From: Lachnospiraceae bacterium
GTDB taxonomy: Bacteria > Bacillota > Clostridia > Lachnospirales > Lachnospiraceae
Direction of reading: 5' to 3'
Assembly (NCBI GenBank): GCA_902363675.1
Contig: CABJAV010000015.1
Location: forward strand, 1 to 64,000
DNA length: 64,000 nucleotides
Shown here one piece after another: positions 1 through 9,460 of the stretch (the first letter of the stretch is position 1; every line of letters starts with the position of its first letter). The notes below the pieces were generated by a model, which saw nothing but the letters and a program-made list of their open reading frames with translations, made no database searches and had not been told where the DNA came from. Both the position numbers and the translations under genes were made by a program.

Positions 1-84
1 ATCCTCACCGATGATTGGTTCCATTGCGCATAATGTGTAATTTGTGGTATGGACATCCATGCCGATTTTTAGTATTCTTTTCAT
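1..84 (-). CDS. IS110-like transposase, N-terminal end (runs off window)
   Basis: The minus strand encodes the first 28 residues of a transposase. It begins MKRILKIGMDVHTTNY, and the Gly-Met-Asp-Val-His segment is the usual first acidic motif of the DEDD/RuvC-like domain of IS110-family transposases. An AGGAG ribosome binding site sits about 10 bases before the ATG at 84. The rest of the gene lies outside the window, so intactness cannot be judged. The family call rests on a short stretch and could be a near relative. Confidence 0.6.
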   Translation of the reverse strand, partial: MKRILKIGMDVHTTNYTLCAMEPIIGED

Positions 85-189
85 ATGAGTGATCTCCTTT
101 TGTATGCGGTAATCCCTGTTACCTTTGTTCTTATCAAACTCTAGTATACAGGTAAATCCACGTTGCTACAAATGTGGGGTCACTTCATA

Positions 190-453
190 TTATCTAAGAC
201 CATGCAAAATAGTAACTAAGTCACTTGTAAGTAACCCTTCTCTACTTAATGTGTCTATACGTGCAACTGCTGTATTATCCTGCGGGAATGCAATTCTATC
301 ATATGTAAACATTAAATTTACAATAGTTTCTCCAATCATCCCCAACTTCATTAAACATGAATTTGAATCAGAGTAACAATATTTCTCAGCCATTTTTCCA
401 AAATTTGAAAGCACCGGAAAATCTTTCTTCAAAAAGTCAAAATTCGAAACCAT
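190..453 (-). pseudogene. Type I restriction HsdR N-terminal fragment
   Basis: An 87-residue reading frame begins MVSNFDFLKKDFPVLSNFG and continues with a Cys-rich, Leu-rich region typical of the DUF4145-like N-terminal domain of HsdR/DEAD-box restriction subunits. HsdR proteins normally exceed 900 residues, so only the first domain is left. The frame ends at a stop just before the IS110-like gene, which suggests truncation by insertion or deletion. No helicase or nuclease motifs remain and no HsdM or HsdS is visible. Confidence 0.6.
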
Positions 454-567
454 CGCTACCTCCTTCTCACATCTTTAAACTTCTCATAATTTTGTATTAT
501 CGGAAGTTCAAGTAAACAAAAATTCCACTACCCCATATAAAATCTTCTCACAAACCCTGTCCCATTA

Positions 568-768
568 TCAGGACTCTATCTCTACAATATCGTCCAGCTT
601 ACACCCCAGAGTTACACAAATCTTTGCCAATACTGCCACTCGGACATCTTCATTCTTGCCCAATTTTGCCATAGCATTTGTGCTTATCTTTGCCTCTTTT
701 ATAAGCTCCGTTTTCATCATTCCACGTTCATTTAATATGTTCCACAACTTATCGTAATTAACCGTCAT
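568..768 (-). CDS. Small XRE/Cro-CI family DNA-binding protein
   Basis: A 66-residue helix-turn-helix protein: the order LWNILNERGMMKTELIKEA, a recognition helix near STNAMAKLGK, and the terminal ICVTLGCKLDDIVEI are the standard five-helix Cro/CI layout. GGAGG lies six bases before the ATG at 768. It stands alone next to restriction and transposase debris, so it is probably a leftover regulator of a defence or mobile locus. Its target is unknown. Confidence 0.8.
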   Translation of the reverse strand: MTVNYDKLWNILNERGMMKTELIKEAKISTNAMAKLGKNEDVRVAVLAKICVTLGCKLDDIVEIES

Positions 769-1249
769 CGTTATCCTCCAGGAATACCTTACACGAAATG
801 TCTAACTATATTTCAGTATACCACCATTTCTATTCTTTCACAATTGCAAATTGAACATTTCAATTTGCAATCTTCAATTTGAAGAAATATAAAAACACCG
901 TTATCCTTTCCCCACTCTCTCTGCCAGTCCAATCATACCGCCAACAAACAATTCCCTCTTTATCTGCCCGATTCTCTCCTCCACCAATGCCTTGTTCTCC
1001 TTTTCCGGCACCTCAGAATCCTCACAAACGCCCTGTTTATCAGCCTTTCTGCACTGTGTCAATGTTGTCAGCAGTGTGTCCCCCTCCCCTATATAGACCC
1101 GGTATCCCAATGGATTCCGGGTCTTTTTGTATCTTTTTCAACATCCCTGTAAATTTTTATTTATCTTTTCCACAAGGTCTGCTACACTATTAACGACAGA
1201 TGGTTAAAGACTATAAACCGGCTGTCTATCACAAACAAGGAGGATTTTT
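769..1249. other. Intergenic stretch without a convincing gene
   Basis: About 480 bases between the XRE gene and the AIM24 gene. A 69-codon minus-strand frame (901-1110, TTG start) has no ribosome binding site and no recognisable domain, and the opposite plus-strand frame is Pro/Ser-rich low complexity. Apart from the stem-loop at 1096-1129 I see no supported feature. The AIM24 promoter must lie here but no clear -35/-10 pair stands out. Confidence 0.4.
1096..1129 (+). terminator. Stem-loop followed by T run
   Basis: GACCCGG (1096-1102) pairs with CCGGGTC (1117-1123) around a 14-base loop and is followed by TTTTT on the plus strand. It has rho-independent form, but no plus-strand gene is seen upstream, so its client is unclear. 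Confidence 0.45.
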
Positions 1250-1933
1250 ATGAACTATTCAATTGAAGGGGAACCATTACCAGTTGTCATTTGCAATCTT
1301 GAAGCAAACGAAACTATGATTACAGAAAAAGGTGCTATGTCCTGGATGTCTCCGAATATGCAGATGGAGACTACAAGCAACGGTGGAATCGGCAAAATGT
1401 TCGGCCGCGCTTTTTCCGGCGAGAGCATGTTCGTCAACCGTTACACAGCAAGAAACGGAAACGGACTGATTGCATTCGCATCCAGTTTTCCGGGATCTAT
1501 CCGTGCATTTGAAATCGCACCGGGACAGGAGATTGTTGCACAGAAGAGTGCTTTCTTAGCTTCCAGTGCCTCCGTAGAAATGTCCATTTTCTTCCAGAAG
1601 AGATTCGGCAGTGGCCTGTTCGGCGGAGAAGGTTTCATTATGCAGCGTATCTCCGGAAACGGCATTGCATTTCTGGAATTTGACGGCTACGTAAAAGAGT
1701 ATGAACTGGCTCCGGGTCAGCAGATTGTCATCGATACCGGATACCTTGCAGCAATGACAGGAACCTGCAGCATCGATATCCAGACCGTACCGGGTGTAAA
1801 GAATATTCTCTTCGGCGGAGAGGGCTTATTCAATACCGTAATTACCGGACCGGGACGTGTATGGTTACAGAGTATGCCGGTTGCACAGCTCGCTGGTGCG
1901 ATTCGCCCATACATTCCAACAAGCAATAATTAA
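1250..1933 (+). CDS. AIM24 / TIGR00266-family protein
   Basis: A 227-residue protein of the AIM24 family, a beta-helical fold of unknown biochemical function found in bacteria and mitochondria. It shows the family's repeated hydrophobic-Gly strands (SGNGIAFLEFDG, ELAPGQQIVIDTGYLAAM) and the GGEGLFNT segment near residue 190. Length is normal for the family. AAGGAGG sits seven bases before the ATG. It is a single gene closed by a strong hairpin at 1976. A cytosolic or membrane-associated role is known only loosely. Confidence 0.85.
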   Translation: MNYSIEGEPLPVVICNLEANETMITEKGAMSWMSPNMQMETTSNGGIGKMFGRAFSGESMFVNRYTARNGNGLIAFASSFPGSIRAFEIAPGQEIVAQKSAFLASSASVEMSIFFQKRFGSGLFGGEGFIMQRISGNGIAFLEFDGYVKEYELAPGQQIVIDTGYLAAMTGTCSIDIQTVPGVKNILFGGEGLFNTVITGPGRVWLQSMPVAQLAGAIRPYIPTSNN

Positions 1934-1975
1934 TTGGATTTTTCCCTTGTATACATATGCATAAAGCATACAAAA

Positions 1976-2016
1976 GGGTGTGTGAAAAACTTTCGTTTTT
2001 CACACACCCTTTACTT
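1976..2016. terminator. Bidirectional terminator
   Basis: A 15-bp perfect stem (1976-1990 with 1995-2009) and a TTTC loop lie between the convergent AIM24 and tatD genes. T-rich tracts follow on both strands, so it can serve both. Confidence 0.85.
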
Positions 2017-2017
2017 T

Positions 2018-2809
2018 TTATCCTGATACACGGACACGGGAGAACAATCGAAATGCATTGTCTCTTGTGGTCTGTTCCACAATCTCCGGTGTCACACCTT
2101 TGATCTCTGCAATCTTTGCAATGATATACGGAATATTACGCGAATCGTTTCTCGTACCTCTGTGTGGTTCCGGCGCCATATATGGGCAGTCAGTTTCCAA
2201 AAGAATCCGCTCAAGCGGAATCTCTTCCACTGTACGCACCAGTTTCTTCGCATTTTTGAACGTTACCACACCACCTACACCGATGTAATATCCAAGCCTG
2301 ATAAATTCCTGTGCCATCTCCGGTGAATAGGAATAACAATGGATTACGCCCGGCTCTGTAATTCCGGCATCGTGTTCTTTTTGCACAATTTCCATTGTAT
2401 CTTCTGCCGCATCCCGCGAATGGATGATGACCGGCAGATCTGCCTGATGCGCAAGTTCCATCTGGCGGGTAAACCAATACCGCTGCCGTTCCTGCACATC
2501 CGCTTCTTTATCCCAGTAATAATCTAGTCCGATTTCTCCGACTGCGACCGTTTTCTCATATGTTGTCTGTTGCGTAAGCCACGCAAATGTCTCTTCATTG
2601 AGACCATCAATATCACTCGGATGCACGCCGACTGCTGCATAGATGAAATCATATTTCTGTGCCAGTTCTAATGTCGTCCTGGTGGATGCAATAGAAGCTC
2701 CCACATTGATGACCGGTGAAATTCCCTTGCGTGGAAGATCCGCCAGCACACTTTCCTGATCCTCTGTAAATCGCTCGTCATCATAATGCGCATGTGTCTC
2801 AAATATCAT
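2018..2809 (-). CDS. tatD: TatD family metal-dependent hydrolase (DNase)
   Basis: A 263-residue TIM-barrel hydrolase. The metal ligands are visible: ETHAHYDD at the N-terminus, GEIGLDYYWD near residue 92, IIHSRDA near 128, VIHCYS near 155 and LLETDCPYMAPEPHRG near 207. TatD enzymes are Mg2+-dependent 3'-5' exonucleases linked to DNA repair. The gene overlaps the upstream NUDIX gene by 11 bases, so the two are translationally coupled. metG-tatD neighbourhoods are common in Bacillota. Confidence 0.95.
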   Translation of the reverse strand: MIFETHAHYDDERFTEDQESVLADLPRKGISPVINVGASIASTRTTLELAQKYDFIYAAVGVHPSDIDGLNEETFAWLTQQTTYEKTVAVGEIGLDYYWDKEADVQERQRYWFTRQMELAHQADLPVIIHSRDAAEDTMEIVQKEHDAGITEPGVIHCYSYSPEMAQEFIRLGYYIGVGGVVTFKNAKKLVRTVEEIPLERILLETDCPYMAPEPHRGTRNDSRNIPYIIAKIAEIKGVTPEIVEQTTRDNAFRLFSRVRVSG

Positions 2810-3350
2810 GAAAATGTTCCTCCAGCATATCTAATTCCTCGATGTCAATGCAGTTTGGAATTGTATTTTCAATGACTACTTTTCGGCATGCCTGGTACTC
2901 CATCCACATAACACTGTCGATCTCTTCTTTCTGAACGACAAAGTCTTCTGCTTCCCGATCCAGCCACATCAGATATACATTGCATACCTGCCGGTCCGTA
3001 TACGGGTGCTCATGAAATTCGGAAGTGACAGTGACACGCTTTTTGCCACAGAATATCAAATCCTCTTCCTTTGCGGTAACTCCAAGTTCTTCGCGAAGTT
3101 CACGCAAAGCGGATGGTACATAATCCATTCCTGCCGGGATATGTCCCGCACTGGAAATGTCATAACAGCCCGGAAAGGAATCCTTCTCCATGCATCGTTT
3201 CTGCAGGAGAAGTTCGATATTTCCACCCTTTTTGCGCGCAATCCAAAGATGCGCCGTGCGGTGCTGGATGCCTTCCCTATGGGCAGTCTTACGTTCTACC
3301 GTCTTTCCGGTAGGTATTCCATTATCATCTACAATATCAAGGATTTCCAT
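2799..3350 (-). CDS. NUDIX hydrolase (isopentenyl-diphosphate isomerase-like)
   Basis: A 183-residue NUDIX protein. The NUDIX box is at about residues 67-90: GHIPAGMDYVPSALRELREE, continuing ELGV. The N-terminus (MEILDIVDDNGIPTGKTVER) and HRTAHLWI are typical of the YfcD/IDI-like subgroup that hydrolyses nucleotide or related pyrophosphates. Substrate cannot be read from sequence. It lies between metG and tatD in one operon. Confidence 0.88.
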   Translation of the reverse strand: MEILDIVDDNGIPTGKTVERKTAHREGIQHRTAHLWIARKKGGNIELLLQKRCMEKDSFPGCYDISSAGHIPAGMDYVPSALRELREELGVTAKEEDLIFCGKKRVTVTSEFHEHPYTDRQVCNVYLMWLDREAEDFVVQKEEIDSVMWMEYQACRKVVIENTIPNCIDIEELDMLEEHFHDI

Positions 3351-3373
3351 ACGCGATCCTCCTGTTTTATCTG

Positions 3374-5362
3374 TTATGCGATTTCAGCTCCTGAAGGCAT
3401 TGGCTTCTCAGGTGTCATAAGTGACAGCTGGCCATTCTCATCCTCTGCGCAAAGCAGCATTCCTTCGGATAAAACGCCTGCAAGCTTGGCTGGCTTTAAG
3501 TTCACAAGAACCATAACTTTCTTGCCGACCATCTCTTCCGGTGAATAATCCTTGCGGATTCCGGATACGATCTGTTTTACCTGAGAACCGATCTTTACCT
3601 GGGAGCAGAGAAGTTTCTTGGATTTTGGAACTGCTTCACAGGAAAGGATTTCACCAACCTGGAACTGAAGCTTCATGAAATCATCAAAGGTAATCTCATC
3701 CTTTGGTTCAATATCGATTGCAGCTTCCTCTGCTGTATCAGCGTCACCGTTTAATGCCTTCTGCTCCTTTTCATACTCCTCTTTCTGCTTTGCCTGAATT
3801 GCATCTACCTTAGGCATAATCTCTTTTGCATCAAGTCTTGCGAACAGGATTTCCGGTGTCTCAGTTACCTTTGTTCCGTTTGCGTACAGACCAAACTTAT
3901 CAAGGTCATCAAAATCACGCAGGCTGGTAGAAAGCTGTGCAACAATCTTCTCTGCGGTCTCCGGAAGGAAAGAGTGAAGCAGGCTTGCACCGATCGTAAT
4001 GGATTCGGTCAGGTTGTAAAGTACTTCTGCCAGACGATCCTGCTGTGCCTCGTCCTTTGCCAGTACCCAAGGCGTTGTCTCATCAATGTATTTGTTGCAG
4101 CGGCGGAACAGCGCAAATACTTCAGAGATAGCGTCTGCCACACGAAGTTTCTCCATCTTCTTTGCAATGCGGTCTCTTGTTCCTGTTACAACTGCCTTAA
4201 GATCTGCGTCTGCTTCTCCGGTAACGCCTGTGGACTTTACGACACCATCAAAATATTTATTGCTCATGGAAACGGTACGGTTTACCAGATTTCCCAGAAT
4301 ATTTGCAAGATCGGAATTGTATCTCTCGACTACAAGATCCCATGTGATGACACCATCATTCTCGAATGGCATCTCATGAAGTACGAAGTAACGTGTCGCA
4401 TCCACGCCAAACAGGTCTACCATATCATCTGCATAAATTACGTTTCCTTTGGACTTGCTCATCTTGTCACCGCCCTGCAGGAGCCATGGATGACCAAATA
4501 CCTGCTTCGGAAGCGGAAGATCAAGTGCCATAAGGAATATCGGCCAGTAAATCGTGTGGAAACGTACGATATCCTTACCGATGAGATGTAAATCTGCCGG
4601 CCAGTTTTTCTTAAACAGCTCACTTGAGCCATCCGGATCATAACCAATCTTTGTGATATAGTTCGTCAAAGCATCCAGCCATACATATACGACATGCTTT
4701 GGATCGAAATCTACCGGAATTCCCCAGCTGAAAGATGTTCTTGAGACACACAGATCCTGTAATCCCGGAAGAAGGAAGTTGTTCATCATTTCGTTCTTTC
4801 TTGAAACCGGCTGAATAAAATCCGGATGTGTATTGATGTAATCGATCAGACGATCTGCGTATTTGCTCATTTTGAAGAAATATGCCTCTTCTTTTGCAGG
4901 CTTTACTTCACGTCCACAGTCCGGGCACTTTCCATCTACAAGCTGTGACTCTGTCCAGAAAGACTCACAAGGTGTACAGTACATTCCCTCATAAGATCCT
5001 TTGTAGATATCTCCCTGATCATAGAGTTTCTTAAAAATTTTCTTTACACACTTCTCATGATCTTCGTCCGTTGTACGTACGAAATTATCATAAGATGCGT
5101 TGACAAGATCCCAGATTCTCTTTACCTCTGTGGATACTTCATCAACAAAAGCCTTCGGTGTGATTCCAGCTGCTTCTGCCTTCTCCTGAATTTTCTGTCC
5201 ATGCTCGTCGGTTCCTGTCTGGAAATAGACATCGTAACCTTCTGCACGTTTATATCTTGCGATTGCGTCCGCAAGAATGATCTCATATGTGTTTCCAATA
5301 TGCGGCTTGCCAGATGTGTAGGCAATCGCAGTTGTCATGTAATACTTTCCCTTATTTGCCAT
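3374..5362 (-). CDS. metG: Methionyl-tRNA synthetase
   Basis: A 662-residue class I synthetase that charges tRNA-Met. The HIGH-type motif is in TSGKPHIGNTYE (residues 12-23), a zinc knuckle CTPCESFW...CPDCGR is at about 129-150, and KMSKSKGN is near 300. The anticodon domain follows, and a C-terminal Trbp111-like tRNA-binding domain (FDDFMKLQFQVGEILSCE) occupies the last 110 residues. This is the standard long bacterial form. It is preceded by a T-box leader, so it should be induced when uncharged tRNA-Met accumulates. Confidence 0.97.
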   Translation of the reverse strand: MANKGKYYMTTAIAYTSGKPHIGNTYEIILADAIARYKRAEGYDVYFQTGTDEHGQKIQEKAEAAGITPKAFVDEVSTEVKRIWDLVNASYDNFVRTTDEDHEKCVKKIFKKLYDQGDIYKGSYEGMYCTPCESFWTESQLVDGKCPDCGREVKPAKEEAYFFKMSKYADRLIDYINTHPDFIQPVSRKNEMMNNFLLPGLQDLCVSRTSFSWGIPVDFDPKHVVYVWLDALTNYITKIGYDPDGSSELFKKNWPADLHLIGKDIVRFHTIYWPIFLMALDLPLPKQVFGHPWLLQGGDKMSKSKGNVIYADDMVDLFGVDATRYFVLHEMPFENDGVITWDLVVERYNSDLANILGNLVNRTVSMSNKYFDGVVKSTGVTGEADADLKAVVTGTRDRIAKKMEKLRVADAISEVFALFRRCNKYIDETTPWVLAKDEAQQDRLAEVLYNLTESITIGASLLHSFLPETAEKIVAQLSTSLRDFDDLDKFGLYANGTKVTETPEILFARLDAKEIMPKVDAIQAKQKEEYEKEQKALNGDADTAEEAAIDIEPKDEITFDDFMKLQFQVGEILSCEAVPKSKKLLCSQVKIGSQVKQIVSGIRKDYSPEEMVGKKVMVLVNLKPAKLAGVLSEGMLLCAEDENGQLSLMTPEKPMPSGAEIA

Positions 5363-5386
5363 GGTTTTGCTCCTTTTTTATAAATG

Positions 5387-5665
5387 TAAAAAAGCCCATC
5401 TTCCGGAAATCCAGAAGACGAGCTATAATCCCGTGATACCACTTCTATTCACTGATACCCAACGATATCAGCCTCATTGTCCGCAATAACAGGCGGTCCC
5501 GTCAGAGCCTGGCCTTTGATTGCTCATGCATTTATCTCCAGTTCGTCTCTGCCACTCCAAAGCCATCTTCCATCCGCTTTCCCTCATTTCCTCTCAGCCT
5601 TACCGGAAATTTCTCTGTAAAGATTCTGCTGATGTACTTTCTTTTTCCCAGTGTTTTCTATATCA
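5387..5665 (-). promoter_or_regulatory. T-box leader of metG
   Basis: On the minus strand the conserved T-box core AAGTGGTATCACGGG (around 5430-5446) is followed by a terminator hairpin (GCTCGTCTTCTGG pairing with CCGGAAGATGGGC) and a T run just before metG. The core can pair in the alternative antiterminator. The upstream 200 bases are rich in the AG/GAG elements expected of Stem I. An ATG in this region would be the specifier, but I did not fold it rigorously. Confidence 0.85.
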
Positions 5666-5728
5666 TAGTATATCCAAATAATAACCGATTCATTCGGATT
5701 TGTAAAGTGGCGAGATCATAAAGTTCTA

Positions 5729-5845
5729 TCATTTCGATGTTTTCTCTACTTCTTCATACAGATCACCCGCTACTTCCTTTAATTTTTCTTTTTCTTGTTC
5801 ACTCAAGGTTTCATCGTATACATTATCCTTTATTTGCTGTTCCAT
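5729..5845 (-). CDS. Small acidic protein, 38 residues
   Basis: The frame from the ATG at 5845 encodes a 38-residue Glu/Lys-rich peptide (MEQQIKDNVYDETLSEQE...), likely one amphipathic helix. AAGGTGG precedes the start. A longer frame reaching 5965 would overlap the exchanger gene and has no ribosome binding site, so I prefer the short form. It lies immediately downstream of the exchanger in the same operon. No function is recognised. Confidence 0.5.
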   Translation of the reverse strand: MEQQIKDNVYDETLSEQEKEKLKEVAGDLYEEVEKTSK

Positions 5846-5865
5846 ATTCCACCTTTCCTGATCAT

Positions 5866-6855
5866 CTATCTCATGCAAATATACACAACATACAGCACAT
5901 ACAACAGCACCATGATCAAACCTTCGCCACGCTTGATTTCTTTCTTCGTCCAGGCAAAAAGCCATACGATCAAACTGAACACAACAAGAATTACAATATC
6001 GATCACATTCTCGGTAAGGAACGCCATCGGGCTGATTGCGCCTGCAACACCCAAAACAAACAGGATATTAAATACGTTAGAACCGATTGCATTACCCAAT
6101 GCCATATCGACTTCGTTCTTACGGGCTGCAACGATGGAAGTCACAAGCTCCGGAAGCGAAGTTCCGACAGCCACAATGGTCAATCCGATCAATGTCTGGC
6201 TCATTCCGAATTTTGCGGCGATATTACTTGCACTGTCTACGACCACATCGCCACCTATAACAATTCCAACTGCTCCGATTACAATGAATAAAAGGCTCTT
6301 CCATACCGGCATAATTTTGATTTCCTCTGCCGCCTCAATTTCTTCACTTGCAACCGCATTTCCTTCCTTACTGGCTTTCAGGGCACTGCAGATCATAAGT
6401 CCAATAAAACCCGCAAAGAGAATAAGGAAAATGACACCATCTGCATGTCCCAATGACATTGGTCCGATCAGACCCAGAACCAAAAGCAAAATAGCGCAAA
6501 TAACAGAAAACGGAAAATCCCTTTTTAAAGTTGCTTTGTTGACAGCTACCGGTGTCATGATCGCACACACACCGATTACCATCATAAGGTTAAAAATATT
6601 CGATCCAATAACATTACTGACAGCAAGTGCATTTTTATTTGCAATGGAAGCTGTCACGGATACGGCTGCCTCCGGCAGTGATGTTCCCATTGCAACAATC
6701 GTCAGTCCGATAATAATGGACGGTACTTTAAACTTCTTGGCAATACTTGAACTTCCTTCAACAAAAATATCTGCCCCCTTTACAAGAAATACAAATCCAA
6801 TTACCAGAAATAATATTGCCAGTGGCAATGCGCAGTTTGTAATAAACTCTGTCAT
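5866..6855 (-). CDS. CaCA-family Na+/Ca2+ antiporter (YrbG-like)
   Basis: A 329-residue membrane antiporter with about ten hydrophobic segments in two inverted repeats. Each repeat carries the alpha-motif of the family: GLTIVAMGTSLPEAAVS near residue 50 with NVIGSNIFN, and GLTIVAVGTSLPELVTS near 225 with NAIGSNVFN. These Glu and Asn residues bind the ions. It probably exports Ca2+ (or another divalent cation) in exchange for Na+. It is cotranscribed with mntP, which carries a Mn-type riboswitch, so it may share that control. Confidence 0.93.
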   Translation of the reverse strand: MTEFITNCALPLAILFLVIGFVFLVKGADIFVEGSSSIAKKFKVPSIIIGLTIVAMGTSLPEAAVSVTASIANKNALAVSNVIGSNIFNLMMVIGVCAIMTPVAVNKATLKRDFPFSVICAILLLVLGLIGPMSLGHADGVIFLILFAGFIGLMICSALKASKEGNAVASEEIEAAEEIKIMPVWKSLLFIVIGAVGIVIGGDVVVDSASNIAAKFGMSQTLIGLTIVAVGTSLPELVTSIVAARKNEVDMALGNAIGSNVFNILFVLGVAGAISPMAFLTENVIDIVILVVFSLIVWLFAWTKKEIKRGEGLIMVLLYVLYVVYICMR

Positions 6856-6897
6856 AATAATCTCCTTTTTTCGTTCTGTCCTCGATACTCCAATTCT

Positions 6898-7479
6898 TTA
6901 GAATGGAAGTATGCCCAAATGCTCGAGAAGTATTTTTAATCCAATCAGAATTAAAATAATTCCTCCTATAATCTCCGCCTTCTTTTTGTAACGTGTTCCA
7001 AAGAAATTGCCTACGATCACGCCCACAATAGAAAGTACAAATGTGGTACAGCCAATGATTACAATTGCTTCTATGATCGGTGTATCAAGAAGTGCGAATG
7101 TGATTCCTATCGCCAGTGCATCGATGCTTGTCGCTACTGCCAGAAGAAACATTTCCTTATGATCAAGTGGCTGATCCTTTTTTCCCACTACCTCATGATC
7201 TCTGTCACGAACGGCTTCCACAACCATCTTTCCACCGATACATACAAGCAGAATAAATGCGATCCAATGATCGATCGAGGTAATATACTGCTGGAATCGG
7301 ATTCCGAGAAACCAGCCGATCAATGGCATCAGCGCCTGAAATCCTCCAAAGTACAAACCAATGGTAAATGCTTGCTTTTTGTTGATTTTCTCCATTCCAA
7401 GTCCCTTGCAGATTGATACTGCAAAAGCGTCCATGGACAAACCAACACCGATCAAAAACAACTCGATAATTAGTGCCAT
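6898..7479 (-). CDS. mntP: Manganese efflux pump MntP
   Basis: A 193-residue, six-helix membrane protein. It contains the MntP signature residues: GVGLSMDAFAVSICKGLG in helix 1 and ATSIDALAIGITFA in helix 4, each with the membrane Asp needed for Mn2+ transport, and the DHWIAF segment. It exports Mn2+ to prevent toxicity. The leader upstream is a yybP-ykoY type riboswitch, which agrees with the function. Start at 7479 is preceded by GGGAGAAG. Confidence 0.93.
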   Translation of the reverse strand: MALIIELFLIGVGLSMDAFAVSICKGLGMEKINKKQAFTIGLYFGGFQALMPLIGWFLGIRFQQYITSIDHWIAFILLVCIGGKMVVEAVRDRDHEVVGKKDQPLDHKEMFLLAVATSIDALAIGITFALLDTPIIEAIVIIGCTTFVLSIVGVIVGNFFGTRYKKKAEIIGGIILILIGLKILLEHLGILPF

Positions 7480-7584
7480 GCATCTTCTCCCTTTCTCCTA
7501 GTATAGCGTTTTCTAAATATATACTAGTGTCTCTTTTGTAGTCCATAACATACATCCGGTGTGCTTTTTACATAGCAATTCCAT

Positions 7585-7745
7585 CTATTAAACAAACAAA
7601 AAACTCACGCATACAAAGATAGACTACCTCTATCAATGTATACATGAGTCTCATTCTTTAAGATTTGCCAGGTCATACGACCGGGACTGTTGACAAACCA
7701 CACTGTGTGCGAACTACTCCCTCACATGGTGCCTTATAAAATTTA
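7585..7745 (-). promoter_or_regulatory. yybP-ykoY manganese riboswitch with terminator
   Basis: The minus strand upstream of mntP contains GGGAGTAG (near 7722-7715), then GTCAACAGTCCCGG and CTGGCAA, the conserved blocks of the yybP-ykoY Mn2+ aptamer. A long hairpin (ACTCATGTATACA pairing with TGTATGCGTGAGT, 7604-7655) plus TTTTTT follows. Mn2+ binding is known to favour read-through in this class, giving mntP induction. The match was made by eye. Confidence 0.75.
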
Positions 7746-7824
7746 CAAAGCGTTATGCTGCCACCTGTTTGAATGGCTTTCTAAAAGAATAACAGAGAGA
7801 CAATCTGTTAGTCAACACGAACTT

Positions 7825-9054
7825 CTAGTTTACTGCAACTACCTTTGCAAACTTCTTCTTTCCGCGTTTTACAACCTTGCCTTCGCCAGCGAAATCATCC
7901 AGTGTATAGGTTGTGCTGATGTCTGTTACTTTCTCTCCATCAACGCTGACTCCACCCTGCTGCACACCACGGCGTGCCTCAGAACGGCTCTCGCAAAGGC
8001 CGGCTTTTACTAATACAGCCATGATGTCCATTGTTCCGTTTGCGAAATCGTCTGCATTCACCTCGATCGTAGGCATATTAGCAGATGCTCCTGCTCCTGA
8101 GAACAATGCATGAGAAGCTTCTTTTGCTTTCTCTGCCTCTTCCTCACCGTGTACCATCTTGGTAAGCTCGAATGCAAGAATCTCTTTTGCTTCGTTCAGC
8201 TGTGCGCCTTCCCACTTGTCCATCTCATCAATCTGCTCAAGTGGCAGGAATGTCAGCATACGCAGGCATTTTAATACATCCGCATCCGATACGTTTCTCC
8301 AGTACTGGAAGAAATCAAATGGGGATGTTTTGTTTGGATCAAGCCATACGGCACCGGACTGTGTCTTTCCCATCTTCTTTCCTTCGGAATTCAAAAGCAG
8401 ATTGATGGTCATGGCATATGCGTCTTTTCCAAGCTTACGACGAATCAGCTCGGTTCCACCAAGCATGTTGCTCCACTGATCATCTCCACCAAACTCCATA
8501 TTACATCCATATTTCTGGAATAAGGTATAGAAATCATAACTCTGCATGATCATGTAATTGAATTCCAGGAAGCTTAATCCCTTCTCCATACGCTGTTTGT
8601 AGCATTCTGCGGTAAGCATACGGTTTACAGAGAAATGCGCACCAACTTCACGCAATACATCTACATAATTTAAATCCATCAGCCAGTCTGCATTGTTTAC
8701 CAGCATTGCCTTATCTTCGCCGAACTCGATGAAACGGCTCATCTGTTTCTTGAAGCACTCTACATTATGGTTAATGGTCTCTTTTGTCATCATCTGACGC
8801 ATGTCGGTACGTCCGGACGGGTCACCGATCATAGCTGTTCCGCCACCAATCAGTGCGATTGGTTTGTTTCCTGCCATCTGAAGACGTTTCATAAGGCAAA
8901 GCGCCATGAAATGTCCTACATGAAGGCTGTCCGCCGTCGGGTCAAAGCCGATGTAAAATACGGCTTTTCCATTATTGATTAATTCTTTGATTTCCTCTTC
9001 ATCGGTTACCTGGGCAATGAGGCCGCGGGCAACTAATTCGTCATATACTGTCAT
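7825..9054 (-). CDS. tyrS: Tyrosyl-tRNA synthetase
   Basis: A 409-residue class I synthetase. It has the HIGH-type motif ([12 protein letters not shown], residues 38-49), the tyrosine pocket around [28 protein letters not shown], and [13 protein letters not shown] as the KMSKS loop near 230. A C-terminal S4 RNA-binding domain ([21 protein letters not shown]) completes it. I start at the ATG at 9054, where GGAGG lies six bases upstream, rather than at an earlier in-frame codon. A T-box leader controls it. Confidence 0.97.
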   Translation of the reverse strand: MTVYDELVARGLIAQVTDEEEIKELINNGKAVFYIGFDPTADSLHVGHFMALCLMKRLQMAGNKPIALIGGGTAMIGDPSGRTDMRQMMTKETINHNVECFKKQMSRFIEFGEDKAMLVNNADWLMDLNYVDVLREVGAHFSVNRMLTAECYKQRMEKGLSFLEFNYMIMQSYDFYTLFQKYGCNMEFGGDDQWSNMLGGTELIRRKLGKDAYAMTINLLLNSEGKKMGKTQSGAVWLDPNKTSPFDFFQYWRNVSDADVLKCLRMLTFLPLEQIDEMDKWEGAQLNEAKEILAFELTKMVHGEEEAEKAKEASHALFSGAGASANMPTIEVNADDFANGTMDIMAVLVKAGLCESRSEARRGVQQGGVSVDGEKVTDISTTYTLDDFAGEGKVVKRGKKKFAKVVAVN

Positions 9055-9094
9055 TTTGTTCCTCCTCATTTTCTGGTTTTCAAAAATTCATCTA

Positions 9095-9400
9095 AAAATA
9101 AAAATCCCCTCGTCCTACACATAAGGACGAGGGGGATTACTCGTGATACCACCTTAATTCGTAAATTGCTCACACAATTTACCTTTGCGAGTGTCCGACA
9201 ACACTCCAGTGCTCTTAACGTGCACCACTCCGTCACAGCCTACTGACCTAATCCTGCGTTCGGTGTGAAGCTCAGAGATGTATTCCCATATCTGCTTTCT
9301 GCGCGCCTCTCATCACCCGGCTGCTTTCTGTGCATTCCACAAATCGGTACTTGTTCCCGTCTACGCTTTCAATGCTTCAATTGCATTTATTATAGACATT
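9095..9400 (-). promoter_or_regulatory. T-box leader of tyrS
   Basis: The minus strand shows AAGGTGGTATCACGAG (T-box core, near 9140-9155) and a strong terminator hairpin, CCCCCTCGTCCT pairing with AGGACGAGGGG, with a T tract at 9100-9130. In the upstream Stem I region GGGAATACATCT carries a TAC triplet in the place of the specifier, which is the Tyr codon and fits the downstream gene. Confidence 0.9.
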
Positions 9401-9460
9401 GTCCGGTGGATTTGTCAACCATCCTTTCATTTTCCCAGAATGATTTTGTGGTCTTTATGT

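Noticed and set aside
879..1193. 104-codon plus-strand frame
   Set aside because: Pro/Ser-rich low complexity with no domain or ribosome site, and a terminator-like hairpin lies inside it.
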